Shown here piece after piece: positions 11,557 through 32,138 of a DNA stretch of 35,058 nt (within the stretch, counting starts at the first letter, position 1; each line of letters starts with the position of its first letter). Below the pieces are notes generated by a model. It made no database searches. It saw only the letters and a list, made by a program, of their open reading frames with translations, and had not been told where the DNA came from. Origin of the DNA: Pseudomonadota bacterium. GTDB taxonomy: Bacteria; Pseudomonadota; Gammaproteobacteria; Burkholderiales; JAKAFK01. The stretch covers positions 1 through 35,058 of the forward strand of contig JAJYKK010000029.1 of the NCBI GenBank assembly GCA_021788645.1, given 5' to 3'. A program made the position numbers and the translations under genes.

Positions 11557-11585
11557 ATTGTAGCGCGGTTGTCCTCACCGCACAA
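11557..11585 (-). promoter_or_regulatory. Predicted sigma70-type promoter of the spc group
   Basis: On the minus strand, TTGTGC (11585-11580) is followed after 17 nt by TACAAT (11562-11557), which matches the -10 consensus at five of six bases; the -35 box keeps only TTG. It lies in the unusually wide rpsQ-rplN gap, the same junction where E. coli has its spc promoter. Transcription would begin near 11550, leaving a leader of about 100 nt before rplN. Confidence 0.72.
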
Positions 11586-11589
11586 GCCC

Positions 11590-11856
11590 TTAGACCGTGC
11601 GCGACTTCTCGACGAGCTGCGTAACGCGCCAGGACTTGGTCTTGGACAAGGGGCGGCATTCCTCGATGAGGACCAGGTCCCCTTCATGGAAGGCATTCTC
11701 CTCGTCGTGCGCATGGTATTTCTTGGAGCGCCGGATCACCTTGCCGAGCAGGGGATGCTTGACCTTGCGTTCGACGAGCACGGTCACCGTCTTGTCCATC
11801 TTGTCGCTGACCACGCGCCCGGTCAGGGTGCGTTTCACCTTAGGCGTATCGTTCAT
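11590..11856 (-). CDS. rpsQ: 30S ribosomal protein uS17
   Basis: Small-subunit OB-fold protein that binds 16S rRNA early in assembly. The 88 residues start [39 protein letters not shown] and continue [33 protein letters not shown]. Its ATG overlaps the rpmC stop codon (ATGA, 4 nt). It is the last gene of the S10 group; 138 nt follow before rplN. Confidence 0.98.
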   Translation of the reverse strand: MNDTPKVKRTLTGRVVSDKMDKTVTVLVERKVKHPLLGKVIRRSKKYHAHDEENAFHEGDLVLIEECRPLSKTKSWRVTQLVEKSRTV

Positions 11857-12047
11857 TGGCTACCCACCTTCTCCGTCAATAGCGTGCGCACCCGCGCGAT
11901 GTCCTTCTTAACCGAGCGCAGGCTTGCGGTGTTGGTCAGCTGCTGCGTGGCGGCCTGCATGCGCAGGCTGAAGTGGGCCTTGAGGAGTTCCGCAAGTTCC
12001 TGGTTCAACTCTTCGACCGACTTGGTCCGAAGTTCGGCTGCCTTCAT
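11853..12047 (-). CDS. rpmC: 50S ribosomal protein uL29
   Basis: Two-helix protein at the exit tunnel, near the trigger factor and SRP docking site. The 64 residues start [31 protein letters not shown]. Two ATG codons are adjacent (12050 and 12047); the second gives the usual start and lies 7 nt after GGGGAG. It begins 3 nt after rplP and overlaps rpsQ by 4 nt. Confidence 0.96.
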   Translation of the reverse strand: MKAAELRTKSVEELNQELAELLKAHFSLRMQAATQQLTNTASLRSVKKDIARVRTLLTEKVGSQ

Positions 12048-12050
12048 CAT

Positions 12051-12467
12051 CTAGCTCCCCACCTGGCGCAACACAAAGCTCGTGGCGATCGGCAGCTTCG
12101 CGCTGGCCAGGCGAAACGCCTCCCGCGCCGCCACTTCGGCCACGCCGTCCATTTCATAGAGCATCTTGCCGGGCTGGATCTCGGCCACATAGTATTCGGG
12201 CGCGCCTTTGCCGTTCCCCATGCGCACCTCCGCAGGCTTCTTGCTGATCGGCTTGTCGGGAAAGATGCGGATCCAGATACGGCCCCCGCGCTTGATATGG
12301 CGGGTCATCGCGCGACGTGCCGCCTCGATCTGGCGCGCCGTCAGGCGGCCGCGCTCAGTCGCCTGCAGGCCGAACTCGCCGAAGCTCACCTTGTTGCCAC
12401 GGGTGGCGAGGCCGGTGTTGCGGCCCTTTTGCTCTTTTCGATACTTCCTTCTAGCTGGCTGCAGCAT
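12051..12467 (-). CDS. rplP: 50S ribosomal protein uL16
   Basis: Protein that helps organise the tRNA-binding side of the large subunit. The 138 residues start [24 protein letters not shown] and contain [40 protein letters not shown]. The frame is open far upstream, but that is only the rpsC region in another frame; the ATG at 12467 has AGGAG 6 nt before it and gives the family start. The first 17 nt overlap the end of rpsC. Confidence 0.98.
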   Translation of the reverse strand: MLQPARRKYRKEQKGRNTGLATRGNKVSFGEFGLQATERGRLTARQIEAARRAMTRHIKRGGRIWIRIFPDKPISKKPAEVRMGNGKGAPEYYVAEIQPGKMLYEMDGVAEVAAREAFRLASAKLPIATSFVLRQVGS

Positions 12468-13161
12468 GTTTGGCTCCTGCCTTTCTGACCTTGCGCTCGG
12501 GCTCCGCCACGGGGGCGACGGGCTGCTCGCCCTTGCCCAGCACTTCGCCCTTGAACACCCATACCTTGATGCCGAGCACCCCGTAAGTCGTCTTCGCCTC
12601 GGCGAAGCCGTAATCGATGTCCGCGCGCAGCGTGTGCAGCGGCACGCGCCCCTCGCGATACCACTCGGTCCGCGCGATCTCGATCCCGTTGAGCCGCCCG
12701 GAGCTCTCGATCTTGATGCCCTGCGCGCCCAGCCGCATGGCATTTTGCATCGCCCGCTTCATGGCGCGGCGGAACATGACCCGCTTCTCGAGCTGCGTGG
12801 CGATGCTGTCGGCAATGAGCTGCGCATCGGTCTCGGGCTTGCGGATCTCCTCGATCGTGAGATGCACGGGAATGCCGAGCATCTTCTGCAGCTGGCCCTT
12901 CAGGGATTCGATGTCCTCGCCCTTCTTGCCGATCACCACACCCGGCCGCGCGCTGTGGATCGTAATCCGCGCATTGCGCGCCGGCCGCTCGATCGTGACG
13001 CGCCCGACGGCCGCATGCGCCAGTTTGGCCTTGAGAAACTGGCGTACCCGAATGTCGTCGATCAGCATGGCGGGAAAGCGCTTGCTGTTCGCGTACCACC
13101 GGGATGCCCAGTTCCTCTGGACCGCCAGCCGAAATCCCGTCGGATGAATCTTTTGTCCCAT
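12451..13161 (-). CDS. rpsC: 30S ribosomal protein uS3
   Basis: Small-subunit head protein at the mRNA entry channel. The 236-residue protein begins [21 protein letters not shown] type II KH domain carries the GKKG loop at residues 78-81 ([13 protein letters not shown]), and the C-terminal domain contains [38 protein letters not shown] in slightly variant form. A lysine-, proline- and alanine-rich tail ends in KHAAAS. The 3' end overlaps rplP by 17 nt, and it starts 10 nt after rplV. Confidence 0.98.
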   Translation of the reverse strand: MGQKIHPTGFRLAVQRNWASRWYANSKRFPAMLIDDIRVRQFLKAKLAHAAVGRVTIERPARNARITIHSARPGVVIGKKGEDIESLKGQLQKMLGIPVHLTIEEIRKPETDAQLIADSIATQLEKRVMFRRAMKRAMQNAMRLGAQGIKIESSGRLNGIEIARTEWYREGRVPLHTLRADIDYGFAEAKTTYGVLGIKVWVFKGEVLGKGEQPVAPVAEPERKVRKAGAKHAAAS

Positions 13162-13171
13162 GTCCTTGTCC

Positions 13172-13501
13172 TCAATCGCCCACTGTGACCGTCACGTGGC
13201 AGGTCGGCTTGGAGATCCGATTGCCCCGGCCCTTCGCCCGCGCGGTGAAGCGCTTGAGCGTGGTGCCCTCGTCGACACAGATCGCGGCCACCTTCAGTTC
13301 GTCCACGTCCGCCCCCTCGTTGTGCTCGGCATTGGCGATCGCCGACTCCAGCACCTTCTTGATGATCGCCGCCCCCTTCTTGGGGCTGAAGGCGAGGACG
13401 TTGAGGGCCCGCTCGACCGGCAGCCCACGGATCTGGTCCGCCACCAGGCGGCCTTTTTGCGCCGACAGGCGCGTGCCCCGCAGGATTGCAGAAACTCTCA
13501 T
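13172..13501 (-). CDS. rplV: 50S ribosomal protein uL22
   Basis: Large-subunit protein whose beta-hairpin lines the exit-tunnel constriction. The 109 residues start [26 protein letters not shown] and end [24 protein letters not shown]. The frame is open to 13540, but the extra 13 residues overlap rpsS and are not uL22. The ATG at 13501 is preceded by AGGAGG at 6 nt. It is 10 nt after rpsS. Confidence 0.97.
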   Translation of the reverse strand: MRVSAILRGTRLSAQKGRLVADQIRGLPVERALNVLAFSPKKGAAIIKKVLESAIANAEHNEGADVDELKVAAICVDEGTTLKRFTARAKGRGNRISKPTCHVTVTVGD

Positions 13502-13511
13502 CGACAGCCTC

Positions 13512-13787
13512 CTATTTCTTCGCCTTCTTGTCGGCCGCATGGCCCTTGAACGTGCGGGTCAACGAGAACTCGCCCAGCTTGTGGCCGACCATGTTCTCCG
13601 AAACATACACGGGAATGTGCTGCTTACCGTTGTGCACCGCGATGGTGAGCCCCACGAAATCCGGCAGGACCGTCGAGCGCCGCGACCAGGTCTTGATCGG
13701 GCGTTTGTCATTGGTCGCGCGCGCCGCTTCCACCTTCTTCATGAGGTGCCCGTCGACGAACGGGCCTTTCTTCACTGAACGAGCCAT
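13512..13787 (-). CDS. rpsS: 30S ribosomal protein uS19
   Basis: Head protein of the small subunit that forms intersubunit bridges with uS13. The 91 residues start [20 protein letters not shown] and contain [61 protein letters not shown]. It lies 11 nt after rplB and 10 nt before rplV. Confidence 0.98.
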   Translation of the reverse strand: MARSVKKGPFVDGHLMKKVEAARATNDKRPIKTWSRRSTVLPDFVGLTIAVHNGKQHIPVYVSENMVGHKLGEFSLTRTFKGHAADKKAKK

Positions 13788-13798
13788 ACCCTATCCCT

Positions 13799-14623
13799 CT
13801 ACTTTTGCCTACGGCGCACAATCATGTTGGAGGTGCGCTTGTTGGAGCGCGTACGATAGCCCTTGGTCGGCGTCCCCCACGGGCTCACGGGATGGCGGCC
13901 GGCGGCAGTCTTGCCCTCGCCGCCGCCATGCGGATGGTCGACCGGGTTCATCGCCACCCCCCGGACCGTCGGGCGGACACCGCGCCAGCGCTGGGCCCCG
14001 GCCTTGCCGATGGACCGCAGCATGTGTTCTTCGTTGCCCACCTCGCCCAGCGTCGCACGGCAATTGACATGCACCTTCCGGATTTCGCCCGAGCGCAGCC
14101 GCAACTGCGCATAGTCGCCCTCGCGTGCCAAAAGCTGCGCCGACGTGCCGGCCGAGCGGGCAATCTGCGCCCCTTTGCCGGGCTTGAGTTCAACCGCATG
14201 TATCGTCGCGCCCACGGGAATATTGCGCAGCGGCAGCGCATTGCCCGCCTTGATCGGCGCCTCCGCCCCGCTCACCACCTGGCTCCCCGCGCCCACGCCC
14301 CGCGGGGCGAGGATATAGCGCCGCTCGCCATCGACATAGCACAGCAGCGCGATGTGGGCGCTGCGGTTAGGATCGTACTCGACACGCTCGACCGTCGCCG
14401 GCACCCCGTCCTTGTCGCGGCGGAAATCGATCCGCCGGTAGTGCTGCTTGTGGCCACCGCCCTGGTGACGCGTCGTGATATGCCCGTTGTTGTTGCGCCC
14501 GGCCTTGACGGTCTGGCGCTCGATCAGGCCCGCGACCGGGGCGCCCTTGTGCAGGCCCGGCGTGACGACCTTGACCTGTGCCCGACGTCCCGGGGATGTC
14601 GGCTTGAGTTTAACGATTGCCAT
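13799..14623 (-). CDS. rplB: 50S ribosomal protein uL2
   Basis: Large-subunit protein needed for peptidyl transferase assembly and subunit joining. The 274 residues start [20 protein letters not shown]. The RNA-binding domain contains [29 protein letters not shown], and the C-terminal region has the near-invariant [16 protein letters not shown] containing the functionally important histidine. The tail is [12 protein letters not shown]. It is 24 nt after rplW. Confidence 0.98.
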   Translation of the reverse strand: MAIVKLKPTSPGRRAQVKVVTPGLHKGAPVAGLIERQTVKAGRNNNGHITTRHQGGGHKQHYRRIDFRRDKDGVPATVERVEYDPNRSAHIALLCYVDGERRYILAPRGVGAGSQVVSGAEAPIKAGNALPLRNIPVGATIHAVELKPGKGAQIARSAGTSAQLLAREGDYAQLRLRSGEIRKVHVNCRATLGEVGNEEHMLRSIGKAGAQRWRGVRPTVRGVAMNPVDHPHGGGEGKTAAGRHPVSPWGTPTKGYRTRSNKRTSNMIVRRRQK

Positions 14624-14647
14624 CTAGTTCTCCTTCGGGCCGCAGCC

Positions 14648-14962
14648 TCACGCCTCGCCCGCAGCGAAATCGATCTCTTCCCCAGGCTGGAGCGCGACGT
14701 ACGCCTTCTTCCAGCTCTTGCGGGTGCCGATGAAGCGCCCGAAGCGCTTGTGCTTGCCCTTCACGTTGGCGACCTGCACATGCGCCACCTTGACCTTGAA
14801 CAGCAATTCCACCGCATCCTTGATCTCGGGCTTGGTCGCGTCCGTTGCCACGCGGAACACCACCTGGCGATACTTATCCCCCACATGGGTCGCCTTCTCG
14901 GAGATCTGCGGCGCCCGAATGATCGTCAACAACCGTTCCTCAGAAGTCTTCGGTGCGTTCAT
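14648..14962 (-). CDS. rplW: 50S ribosomal protein uL23
   Basis: Exit-tunnel protein that docks trigger factor and SRP. The 104 residues start [25 protein letters not shown] and contain [55 protein letters not shown]. Its ATG overlaps the rplD stop codon (ATGA, 4 nt), an arrangement that favours coupled translation. Confidence 0.98.
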   Translation of the reverse strand: MNAPKTSEERLLTIIRAPQISEKATHVGDKYRQVVFRVATDATKPEIKDAVELLFKVKVAHVQVANVKGKHKRFGRFIGTRKSWKKAYVALQPGEEIDFAAGEA

Positions 14963-15579
14963 GCCAGCATCTCCTCCAACTGTTTCACCGCATCCCTGGT
15001 CAGCAGCACATGCCCGAAGCGAACCAGATTGTAGGGATCGGCGCGCCTCGCCTCGACCACCAGCACATTCGGCAGGTTGCGCGAGGAAAGATAGAGGTTG
15101 TCGTCGAGATCATGGGTGAGCACCATCACATCCTCGAACCCCATGCCCTTCAGCTTCTGCGCAAGCAGCTTCGTCTTCGGCGCCTCGACCTTCAGGTCGT
15201 CCACCACGGACAGCCGCCCTTCACGGGCGAGCTGCGAGAAAATCGACGACAGGCCCGCGCGATACATCTTGCGGTTGACCTTGTGGGTGAAGTTCTCGTC
15301 CGGGCTGGACGGAAAAATCTTGCCGCCGCCGCGCCACAGCGGGCTCGACGCCATCCCCGCACGGGCACGTCCGGTGCCTTTCTGGCGCCAGGGCTTGCGC
15401 GTGCTCTTGGCGATCTCCGAGCGCCCCTTCTGGGCGCGCTGGCCGGATCGCGCGTTGGCAAGGAAACCCGTCACCACCTGGTGTACCAGGCCCTCGTTGT
15501 ACTCCCGCGCGAACAGCGCGTCGGAAGCGGCGAGCGTCGCGGTGGCTTCGCCCTGGTCGTTGATCAGCTTGAGATCCAT
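14959..15579 (-). CDS. rplD: 50S ribosomal protein uL4
   Basis: Large-subunit protein that lines the exit tunnel; in E. coli it also represses the S10 operon through an mRNA leader. Here the gap before rpsJ is only 11 nt, so an E. coli-style S10 leader cannot be present. The 206 residues contain [24 protein letters not shown], then [31 protein letters not shown], the extended loop. Its ATG overlaps the rplC stop by 1 nt (TAATG), and its stop overlaps rplW. Confidence 0.98.
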   Translation of the reverse strand: MDLKLINDQGEATATLAASDALFAREYNEGLVHQVVTGFLANARSGQRAQKGRSEIAKSTRKPWRQKGTGRARAGMASSPLWRGGGKIFPSSPDENFTHKVNRKMYRAGLSSIFSQLAREGRLSVVDDLKVEAPKTKLLAQKLKGMGFEDVMVLTHDLDDNLYLSSRNLPNVLVVEARRADPYNLVRFGHVLLTRDAVKQLEEMLA

Positions 15580-16223
15580 TATGCGCCCCCCTTCACCGCG
15601 GGCCGGACCATGACGTCCGCGCCCTTCGAACCGGGGATCGCCCCCTTCACCAGGAGAAGATGACGCTCGGCGTCGATGCGCACGATCTCCAGGTTCTGCA
15701 CGGTGCGGCGCACCGCGCCGTATTGACCGGCCATGCGCTTGCCCGGGAAGACCCGGCCGGGGTCCTGCGCCTGGCCGATGGAACCCGGCTTGTTGTGCGA
15801 CACCGAGTTGCCGTGGCTCGCGCGATTGGAGGAGAAGTTATGCCGCTTGATCACGCCGGAGAAGCCCTTCCCTTGGGACGTTCCGGTCACATCGACCATC
15901 TGTCCGACGGAGAACACGCTCACATCGAGGGCGGCGCCCGCCGCCAACGCGCCGGCGGCCTCGCCATCGACCTTGAATTCCCGGAGGAGGCGGGCGGCGC
16001 CGGCATTCGCCTTGGCGAAATGGCCGGCCAGCGGCTTGGTGACCCGGTTCGCGCGGCGGGTGCCGAAAGCGACCTGGACGGCATGGTAGCCGTCCGTCTC
16101 GGGCGTCTTGATTTGGGTGACGCGGTTGTTCGACACGTCCAGCACGGTCACGGGAACGCTCCGTCCGTCCTCCGTGAAGATGCGAGTCATGCCGACCTTG
16201 CGTCCAAGGAGACCTATGCTCAT
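15579..16223 (-). CDS. rplC: 50S ribosomal protein uL3
   Basis: Early-assembly protein close to the peptidyl transferase centre. The 214 residues start [20 protein letters not shown]. The loop region has [17 protein letters not shown] and [26 protein letters not shown], which includes the glutamine that PrmB methylates in E. coli. It is 55 nt after rpsJ and overlaps rplD by 1 nt. Confidence 0.98.
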   Translation of the reverse strand: MSIGLLGRKVGMTRIFTEDGRSVPVTVLDVSNNRVTQIKTPETDGYHAVQVAFGTRRANRVTKPLAGHFAKANAGAARLLREFKVDGEAAGALAAGAALDVSVFSVGQMVDVTGTSQGKGFSGVIKRHNFSSNRASHGNSVSHNKPGSIGQAQDPGRVFPGKRMAGQYGAVRRTVQNLEIVRIDAERHLLLVKGAIPGSKGADVMVRPAVKGGA

Positions 16224-16278
16224 GATTTTCTTCCTATATTAAAGGGAACGGTTACGATTGACCGGTCCCTCCTGGTGC

Positions 16279-16587
16279 CTACAGCTTGATTTCGACGTCC
16301 ACGCCGGCGGGCAGGTCGAGCTTCATCAACGCATCGACCGTCTTGTCCGTCGGATCGATGATGTCCATCAGGCGCAGATGCGTGCGGATCTCGAACTGAT
16401 CGCGCGAGGTCTTGTTGACATGGGGGCTGCGCAGCACATCGAAACGTTCGATGCGCGTCGGCAGCGGCACCGGCCCCTTGACCACGGCGCCGGTGCGCTT
16501 GGCGGTCTCGACGATCTCCAGCGCGGACTGGTCGATCAGGCGATAATCGAAGGCCTTGAGGCGGATGCGGATTTTCTGGCTTTGCAT
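16279..16587 (-). CDS. rpsJ: 30S ribosomal protein uS10 (NusE)
   Basis: Small-subunit head protein that also acts as NusE, linking NusG to the leading ribosome and taking part in antitermination. The 102 residues start [34 protein letters not shown] and contain [29 protein letters not shown]. It starts 11 nt after tuf, so the S10 group is fused to the str group. Its codon use (Arg almost all CGC) contrasts sharply with tuf next door. Confidence 0.98.
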   Translation of the reverse strand: MQSQKIRIRLKAFDYRLIDQSALEIVETAKRTGAVVKGPVPLPTRIERFDVLRSPHVNKTSRDQFEIRTHLRLMDIIDPTDKTVDALMKLDLPAGVDVEIKL

Positions 16588-16598
16588 GGACTGCTTTC

Positions 16599-19904
<3,306 letters not shown>

Positions 19905-19927
19905 AGCTAGCAATCCATAATGTTCAA

Positions 19928-19948
19928 GCCCCAGGATCATCCCGGGGC
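19928..19948 (-). other. Hairpin before fusA
   Basis: On the minus strand GCCCCGGGA and TCCTGGGGC pair as a 9-bp stem (one G-U) with a TGA loop, 23 nt upstream of the fusA GTG. It is followed by TTGAACATT, not a T-tract, so it is more likely an mRNA processing or translational control element than a terminator. The rest of the 100-nt rpsG-fusA gap shows no gene. Confidence 0.6.
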
Positions 19949-20004
19949 CTGCAATCCATTGATCAAACCCGACCGGCCCGCGCAGCCGCCGCGGACCTAA
20001 GGGC

Positions 20005-20487
<483 letters not shown>

Positions 20488-20531
20488 TCACTCAAAACTT
20501 AAGCTGTGCGATCTCGCGCAAAACCTTAAGG

Positions 20532-20909
20532 CTACGCCGCCTTCGGGCGCTTGGCGCCGTACTTGGAGCGACCCTGCTTGCGGTCCTTGACGCCCGCCGT
20601 ATCCAGGCTGCCGCGCACCGTATGGTAACGCACGCCCGGCAGATCCTTGACGCGGCCGCCGCGGATGAGGACCACCGAGTGCTCCTGCAGGTTGTGGCCT
20701 TCGCCCCCGATGTAGCTCGTGACCTCGAACCCGTTCGTCAGGCGCACCCGCGCCACCTTGCGCAGGGCGGAGTTCGGCTTCTTCGGGGTCGTGGTGTACA
20801 CGCGGGTGCACACGCCGCGCCGCTGCGGGCAGCTCTCGAGGGCTGGCACCTTGCTCTTCACCCGCTTCGCAGCCCGCGGCTTGCGCACTAATTGGTTGAC
20901 TGTTGGCAT
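20532..20909 (-). CDS. rpsL: 30S ribosomal protein uS12
   Basis: Decoding-centre protein. The 125 residues start [20 protein letters not shown] and contain [13 protein letters not shown] with K43, and [17 protein letters not shown] with K88 and D89. These are the wild-type residues at the classic streptomycin-resistance positions and at the aspartate that is methylthiolated in E. coli. It lies 133 nt after rpoC and 56 nt before rpsG. Confidence 0.98.
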   Translation of the reverse strand: MPTVNQLVRKPRAAKRVKSKVPALESCPQRRGVCTRVYTTTPKKPNSALRKVARVRLTNGFEVTSYIGGEGHNLQEHSVVLIRGGRVKDLPGVRYHTVRGSLDTAGVKDRKQGRSKYGAKRPKAA

Positions 20910-20968
20910 GAATCGTTATTCCTAAAAGCTCGGTTTATGGCCGCCCACGCTCGCATGTCGGTCGGAGC

Positions 20969-21002
20969 GCCACCCGGCGCGAGGCGAACCCCGCGCCGTG
21001 GC
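20969..21002 (-). other. Strong UUCG-loop hairpin between rpoC and rpsL
   Basis: On the minus strand GCCAC pairs with GTGGC, and inside it GGCGCGGGG pairs with CCTCGCGCC (one G-U) around a TTCG tetraloop; two G residues bulge on the 3' side. That is a 14-bp stem. A T6 run lies upstream of it in the transcript, not downstream, so it is not a standard terminator. The remainder of the 133-nt gap (20910-21042) shows no gene and no clear promoter. Confidence 0.65.
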
Positions 21003-21042
21003 CAAAAAAGATTGTGGATTTTATTGGCTTTTCGCCGCCCTG

Positions 21043-25242
<4,200 letters not shown>

Positions 25243-25311
25243 TGTGCATCTCCTAATTCGCCGCCTGCCACACCATCCCTACCATCCGAGCGCGTGCGCG
25301 AGTCCAACCCC

Positions 25312-29385
<4,074 letters not shown>

Positions 29386-29430
29386 AATATCTCCAAGGAG
29401 AGGCTTTGGGAGAGAAGCGCCTGAACCAAC

Positions 29431-29487
29431 AAAAGGAGAAAAGCCGCACCCCTACCCCACCTGCCTGGAAAGGCTCGGGGGATGCGG
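29431..29487 (-). terminator. Candidate attenuator before rpoB
   Basis: On the minus strand CCGCATCCCC (29487-29478) pairs with GGGGTGCGG (29452-29444), leaving one T bulged. An inner GCCT-TTCC-AGGC hairpin lies in the loop, and CTTTTCTCCTTTTG follows at once. This has the form of a weak intrinsic terminator, about 45 nt before the rpoB start. E. coli has a partial terminator in the same rplL-rpoB gap, so attenuation of rpoBC relative to rplJL is a reasonable inference. Confidence 0.6.
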
Positions 29488-29618
29488 AGATCCGGCTTGC
29501 GAATTCTGGTCTGCGCGTTCGACTTCGGGTCTGGCACTAGTTTCCGCGGGTACCGTCTAATTTGCCTGGCGTGACGCCCGTGAGCCCGCAGGGCGCCTTG
29601 ATATCTCAAGCGTCTCGA

Positions 29619-29648
29619 CAGGCCGGCGGCGCTATCGCCGCCGGCCTG
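29619..29648 (-). other. Perfect hairpin just after rplL
   Basis: CAGGCCGGCGGC and its exact complement GCCGCCGGCCTG enclose GATAGC, whose outer G and C can also pair, giving a 13-bp stem with an ATAG loop. It begins 13 nt after the rplL stop codon. No T-tract follows. The position resembles the E. coli RNase III processing site between rplL and rpoB, or it may protect the rplL 3' end. The rest of the 29386-29661 gap contains no gene. Confidence 0.65.
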
Positions 29649-29661
29649 CAAGCCCGGCTGA

Positions 29662-30048
29662 CTACTTGATTTCGCAGGTTCCGCCTGCTTCGGTGATCTG
29701 CTTCTGGATGGCTTCGGCATCCGCCTTGGACACGCCTTCCTTGACCGCCTTGGGGGCCCCGTCCACCAGGTCCTTGGCTTCCTTGAGGCCAAGCCCGGTG
29801 ATCGCGCGCACCGCCTTGATCACGTTCACCTTATTGTCGCCCACTGCGGTGAGGACCACGTCGAACTCGGTCTTCTCTTCGGCGGCGGGGGCGGCTGCCG
29901 CCCCACCGGCGGCCGGCGCGGCCACGGCGACGGCGGCGGCGGCCGCCGACACGCCAAATTTTTCTTCCATCTGCTTGATCAGGTCAGACAGGTCAAGCAC
30001 CGACATCTCGGCGATCGCATCAAGAATTTCAGCTTTGGAAAGAGCCAT
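29662..30048 (-). CDS. rplL: 50S ribosomal protein bL12 (L7/L12)
   Basis: Stalk protein that recruits translational GTPases; it forms dimers on uL10. The 128 residues start [33 protein letters not shown] (dimerisation domain), then an alanine-rich hinge at about 38-60, and the C-terminal domain with [15 protein letters not shown] in variant form ([33 protein letters not shown]) and GGTCEIK. The frame opens at 30060, but the ATG at 30048 gives the family start and lies 6 nt from GGAG. It is 66 nt after rplJ. Confidence 0.97.
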   Translation of the reverse strand: MALSKAEILDAIAEMSVLDLSDLIKQMEEKFGVSAAAAAVAVAAPAAGGAAAAPAAEEKTEFDVVLTAVGDNKVNVIKAVRAITGLGLKEAKDLVDGAPKAVKEGVSKADAEAIQKQITEAGGTCEIK

Positions 30049-30114
30049 CATGTTCTCCATTCATTTAGTTTAGACGGCCCGCCGGAGGAAAAGCTCCGCA
30101 CCGGCCGCAAATGT

Positions 30115-30639
30115 TTACGCTGCCTGCTTTTGGTCGCGCACCGCCGCCAGGGTGCGCACGAATCTCGCGGGCACCTCGTTGAGGGTCTGGACGAACTTGG
30201 CGACGGGCGCTTGCATGGTGCCCATCAGCCTGGCCAGCAACTCCTCGCGGCTCGGCATGTTGGCGAGATTCGCGACATCCGAGGAGGTCATCACGAAATC
30301 CGCCAAAGCGCCCGCCTTGATCACGAACTGATCGTTGACCTTGGCAAACTCATTCAGCACCTTCGCCACGGCAACCGGATCGTCGGACATCCCATAGACC
30401 AGCGGGCCGACCATGTGGTCGCCGAGCTTGGCAAACGGGGTATCCGCGACGGCACGCCGCACGAGGGTGTTCTTGAGCACGCGGAAATAGACCCCGGCGC
30501 CGCGCGCCTTCGCGCGCAGCTCGGTGATCTTTCCCACTTGCAGGCCGTGATACTCGGCGATTACAATGGCCTGTGAGCGTGCCACTTGTGCGCTCACTTC
30601 GGCCACGACCGCCTTTTTCTCTTCAAGATTCAGACTCAA
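30115..30639 (-). CDS. rplJ: 50S ribosomal protein uL10
   Basis: Base of the ribosomal stalk; with bL12 it represses its own operon by binding the mRNA leader. The 174 residues start [33 protein letters not shown] and contain [16 protein letters not shown] and the C-terminal helix that binds bL12 dimers. The start is TTG at 30639 with a strong AAGGAGG 8 nt upstream, and no ATG fits. A 298-nt gap with an L10-type leader separates it from rplA. Confidence 0.97.
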   Translation of the reverse strand: MSLNLEEKKAVVAEVSAQVARSQAIVIAEYHGLQVGKITELRAKARGAGVYFRVLKNTLVRRAVADTPFAKLGDHMVGPLVYGMSDDPVAVAKVLNEFAKVNDQFVIKAGALADFVMTSSDVANLANMPSREELLARLMGTMQAPVAKFVQTLNEVPARFVRTLAAVRDQKQAA

Positions 30640-30737
30640 GGTCTTCCCCTCCTTTACGCCGCCCGTCCCCGCGCGAGAGTCCCCGCGCGAACCCGGGCGA
30701 TATCGGCGACCTTGTCAATCAGGAGAACATTTCCTGC

Positions 30738-30890
30738 CCAAGGGTACGCCATCTGCGTAGGCGTCCCACGGAAGCAAAGGGCCAAGCTTGCAACCCGGCC
30801 CCACCCCGCGGTCCATTAAATCCCGGCGGCTTGAATCCCGCCGTCCACCGGATACCTACGGTCTTTGACAACCTGCCGTTTCCGGCAGCC
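30738..30890 (-). promoter_or_regulatory. L10-type mRNA leader (autoregulation of rplJL)
   Basis: In the 298-nt rplA-rplJ gap the minus strand carries CAAAGACCGTAGGTATCC and, about 90 nt later, GGGACGCCTACGCAGATGGCG. CGTAGG (30860-30855) is exactly complementary to CCTACG (30761-30756), the closing helix of the known uL10(bL12)4 binding leader, and GGGACGCC/GGCGTACCC forms a local helix (about 30742-30768). A hairpin with a GAAA loop (30873-30888, CTGCCG/CGGCAG) precedes it. The limits given are approximate. I see no convincing promoter in this gap, and no gene. Confidence 0.75.
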
Positions 30891-30904
30891 CAAAGCCCTC
30901 TCAC

Positions 30905-30925
30905 GCCGCCCGTCGTGCCGGCGGC
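30905..30925 (-). other. Hairpin after rplA
   Basis: GCCGCC and GGCGGC pair around a 9-nt loop, 12 nt after the rplA stop. With the GAAA-loop hairpin at 30873-30888 and a smaller inverted repeat at 30824-30843 it forms a run of structures ahead of the L10 leader. There is no T-tract, so 3'-end protection of the rplKA message is more likely than termination. Confidence 0.4.
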
Positions 30926-30937
30926 GCATCCTGCATA

Positions 30938-31636
30938 TCATGCCGGCGCAAGACTGGCCGGGTCGACGCGCACGCCGATGCCCATCGTGCTCGACACCGC
31001 GATCCGCTTCAGATAGATGCCCTTCGCCGCCGCCGGTTTGGCCTTGTTGAGCGCGTCAACCAGGGCGCTCAGGTTTTCCCGCAGCGCGTCAACCGGGAAG
31101 GAGGCCCGTCCGATGCTCGCCTGAACGATGCCGCCCTTGTCGGTGCGATACTGCACCTGGCCCGCCTTGGCATTCTTCACCGCCCCGGCCACATCGGGGG
31201 TGACGGTGCCGACCTTCGGGTTGGGCATCAAGCCGCGCGGCCCCAGGATCTGACCCAGCTGGCCCACGACGCGCATGGCGTCAGGGCTCGCGATGACCAC
31301 ATCGAAGTCGAGCCGGCCGCCCTTGACTTCGGCCGCCAACTCTTCGAATCCGACGATGTCGGCTCCGGCGGCCTCGGCCGCGCGCGCCGCATCGCCCTGG
31401 GCGAATACCGCGATGCGCACGGTCTTCCCGGTGCCCCTCGGCAGCACGACCGAGCCCCGCACCAACTGGTCCGACTTGCGGGCATCCACGCCCAAGTTGA
31501 TCGCCACGTCGACCGACTCGTCAAACTTGGCGGTCGCCGTATCCTTGACCAGGACGAGCGCATCCTCGATGGCGTATGCCCGCGTCCGGTCCACCTTTTC
31601 GCGGATGCTCCGCGCCCGCTTCGACAGCTGCGCCAT
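30938..31636 (-). CDS. rplA: 50S ribosomal protein uL1
   Basis: L1-stalk protein that helps deacylated tRNA leave the E site; in E. coli it represses the rplK-rplA operon. The 232 residues start [21 protein letters not shown] and contain [33 protein letters not shown], then [40 protein letters not shown] and a C-terminal [18 protein letters not shown]. It starts 2 nt after rplK. Confidence 0.98.
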   Translation of the reverse strand: MAQLSKRARSIREKVDRTRAYAIEDALVLVKDTATAKFDESVDVAINLGVDARKSDQLVRGSVVLPRGTGKTVRIAVFAQGDAARAAEAAGADIVGFEELAAEVKGGRLDFDVVIASPDAMRVVGQLGQILGPRGLMPNPKVGTVTPDVAGAVKNAKAGQVQYRTDKGGIVQASIGRASFPVDALRENLSALVDALNKAKPAAAKGIYLKRIAVSSTMGIGVRVDPASLAPA

Positions 31637-31638
31637 GT

Positions 31639-32070
31639 CTAGACCCCCTCAACGTCAACGCCCATGCTGCGGGCACTGCCAGCCACGGTCCGCACCGCGG
31701 CATCGAGATCGGCCGCCGTGAGATCGGGCATCTTGGTTTGCGCGATCTGCTCCGCCTGCGCGCGGGTGAGCTTGCCGACCTTGTCGGTATGCGGCCGCGG
31801 GCTGCCTTTCTGCAGACCGGCCGCCTTCTTGATCAGCACGGAGGCGGGGGGGGTCTTGAGAACGAAGGTGAAGCTCTTGTCGGCATAGGCCGTGATGATC
31901 ACGGGCACCGGCAGGCCGGGCTCCATGCCCTGCGTCTGCGCGTTGAACGCCTTGCAGAACTCCATGATGTTGAGCCCGCGCTGCCCCAGGGCAGGCCCGA
32001 TCGGCGGACTCGGATTCGCCTTGCCTGCAGGAACCTGCAGCTTGACGTAGCCTACGATTTTCTTAGCCAC
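31639..32070 (-). CDS. rplK: 50S ribosomal protein uL11
   Basis: Protein of the GTPase-associated centre, needed for RelA activation by uncharged tRNA. The 143 residues start [46 protein letters not shown], including the proline-rich N-terminal loop, and end with a C-terminal rRNA-binding domain ([18 protein letters not shown]). The start is GTG at 32070 with AGGAG 9 nt upstream. It follows nusG by 96 nt and precedes rplA by 2 nt. Confidence 0.98.
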   Translation of the reverse strand: MAKKIVGYVKLQVPAGKANPSPPIGPALGQRGLNIMEFCKAFNAQTQGMEPGLPVPVIITAYADKSFTFVLKTPPASVLIKKAAGLQKGSPRPHTDKVGKLTRAQAEQIAQTKMPDLTAADLDAAVRTVAGSARSMGVDVEGV

Positions 32071-32138
32071 TTGATGATGCTCCTAAAATTGGGTGCAAGC
32101 GCCCGATGCGTCGCCCGGGCTCCCCGTCACGGCCACCG

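Noticed and set aside
12051-12743. Long N-terminal extension of rplP
   Set aside because: The extra 92 residues are out-of-frame rpsC sequence; uL16 starts at 12467.
20969-21002. Intrinsic terminator between rpoC and rpsL
   Set aside because: The stem is strong, but the T6 run precedes it in the direction of transcription; no T-tract follows.
30661-30720. TTGACA at about 30718-30713 (minus) as a -35 box for rplJ
   Set aside because: No -10 box lies at a workable distance, only GC-rich sequence.
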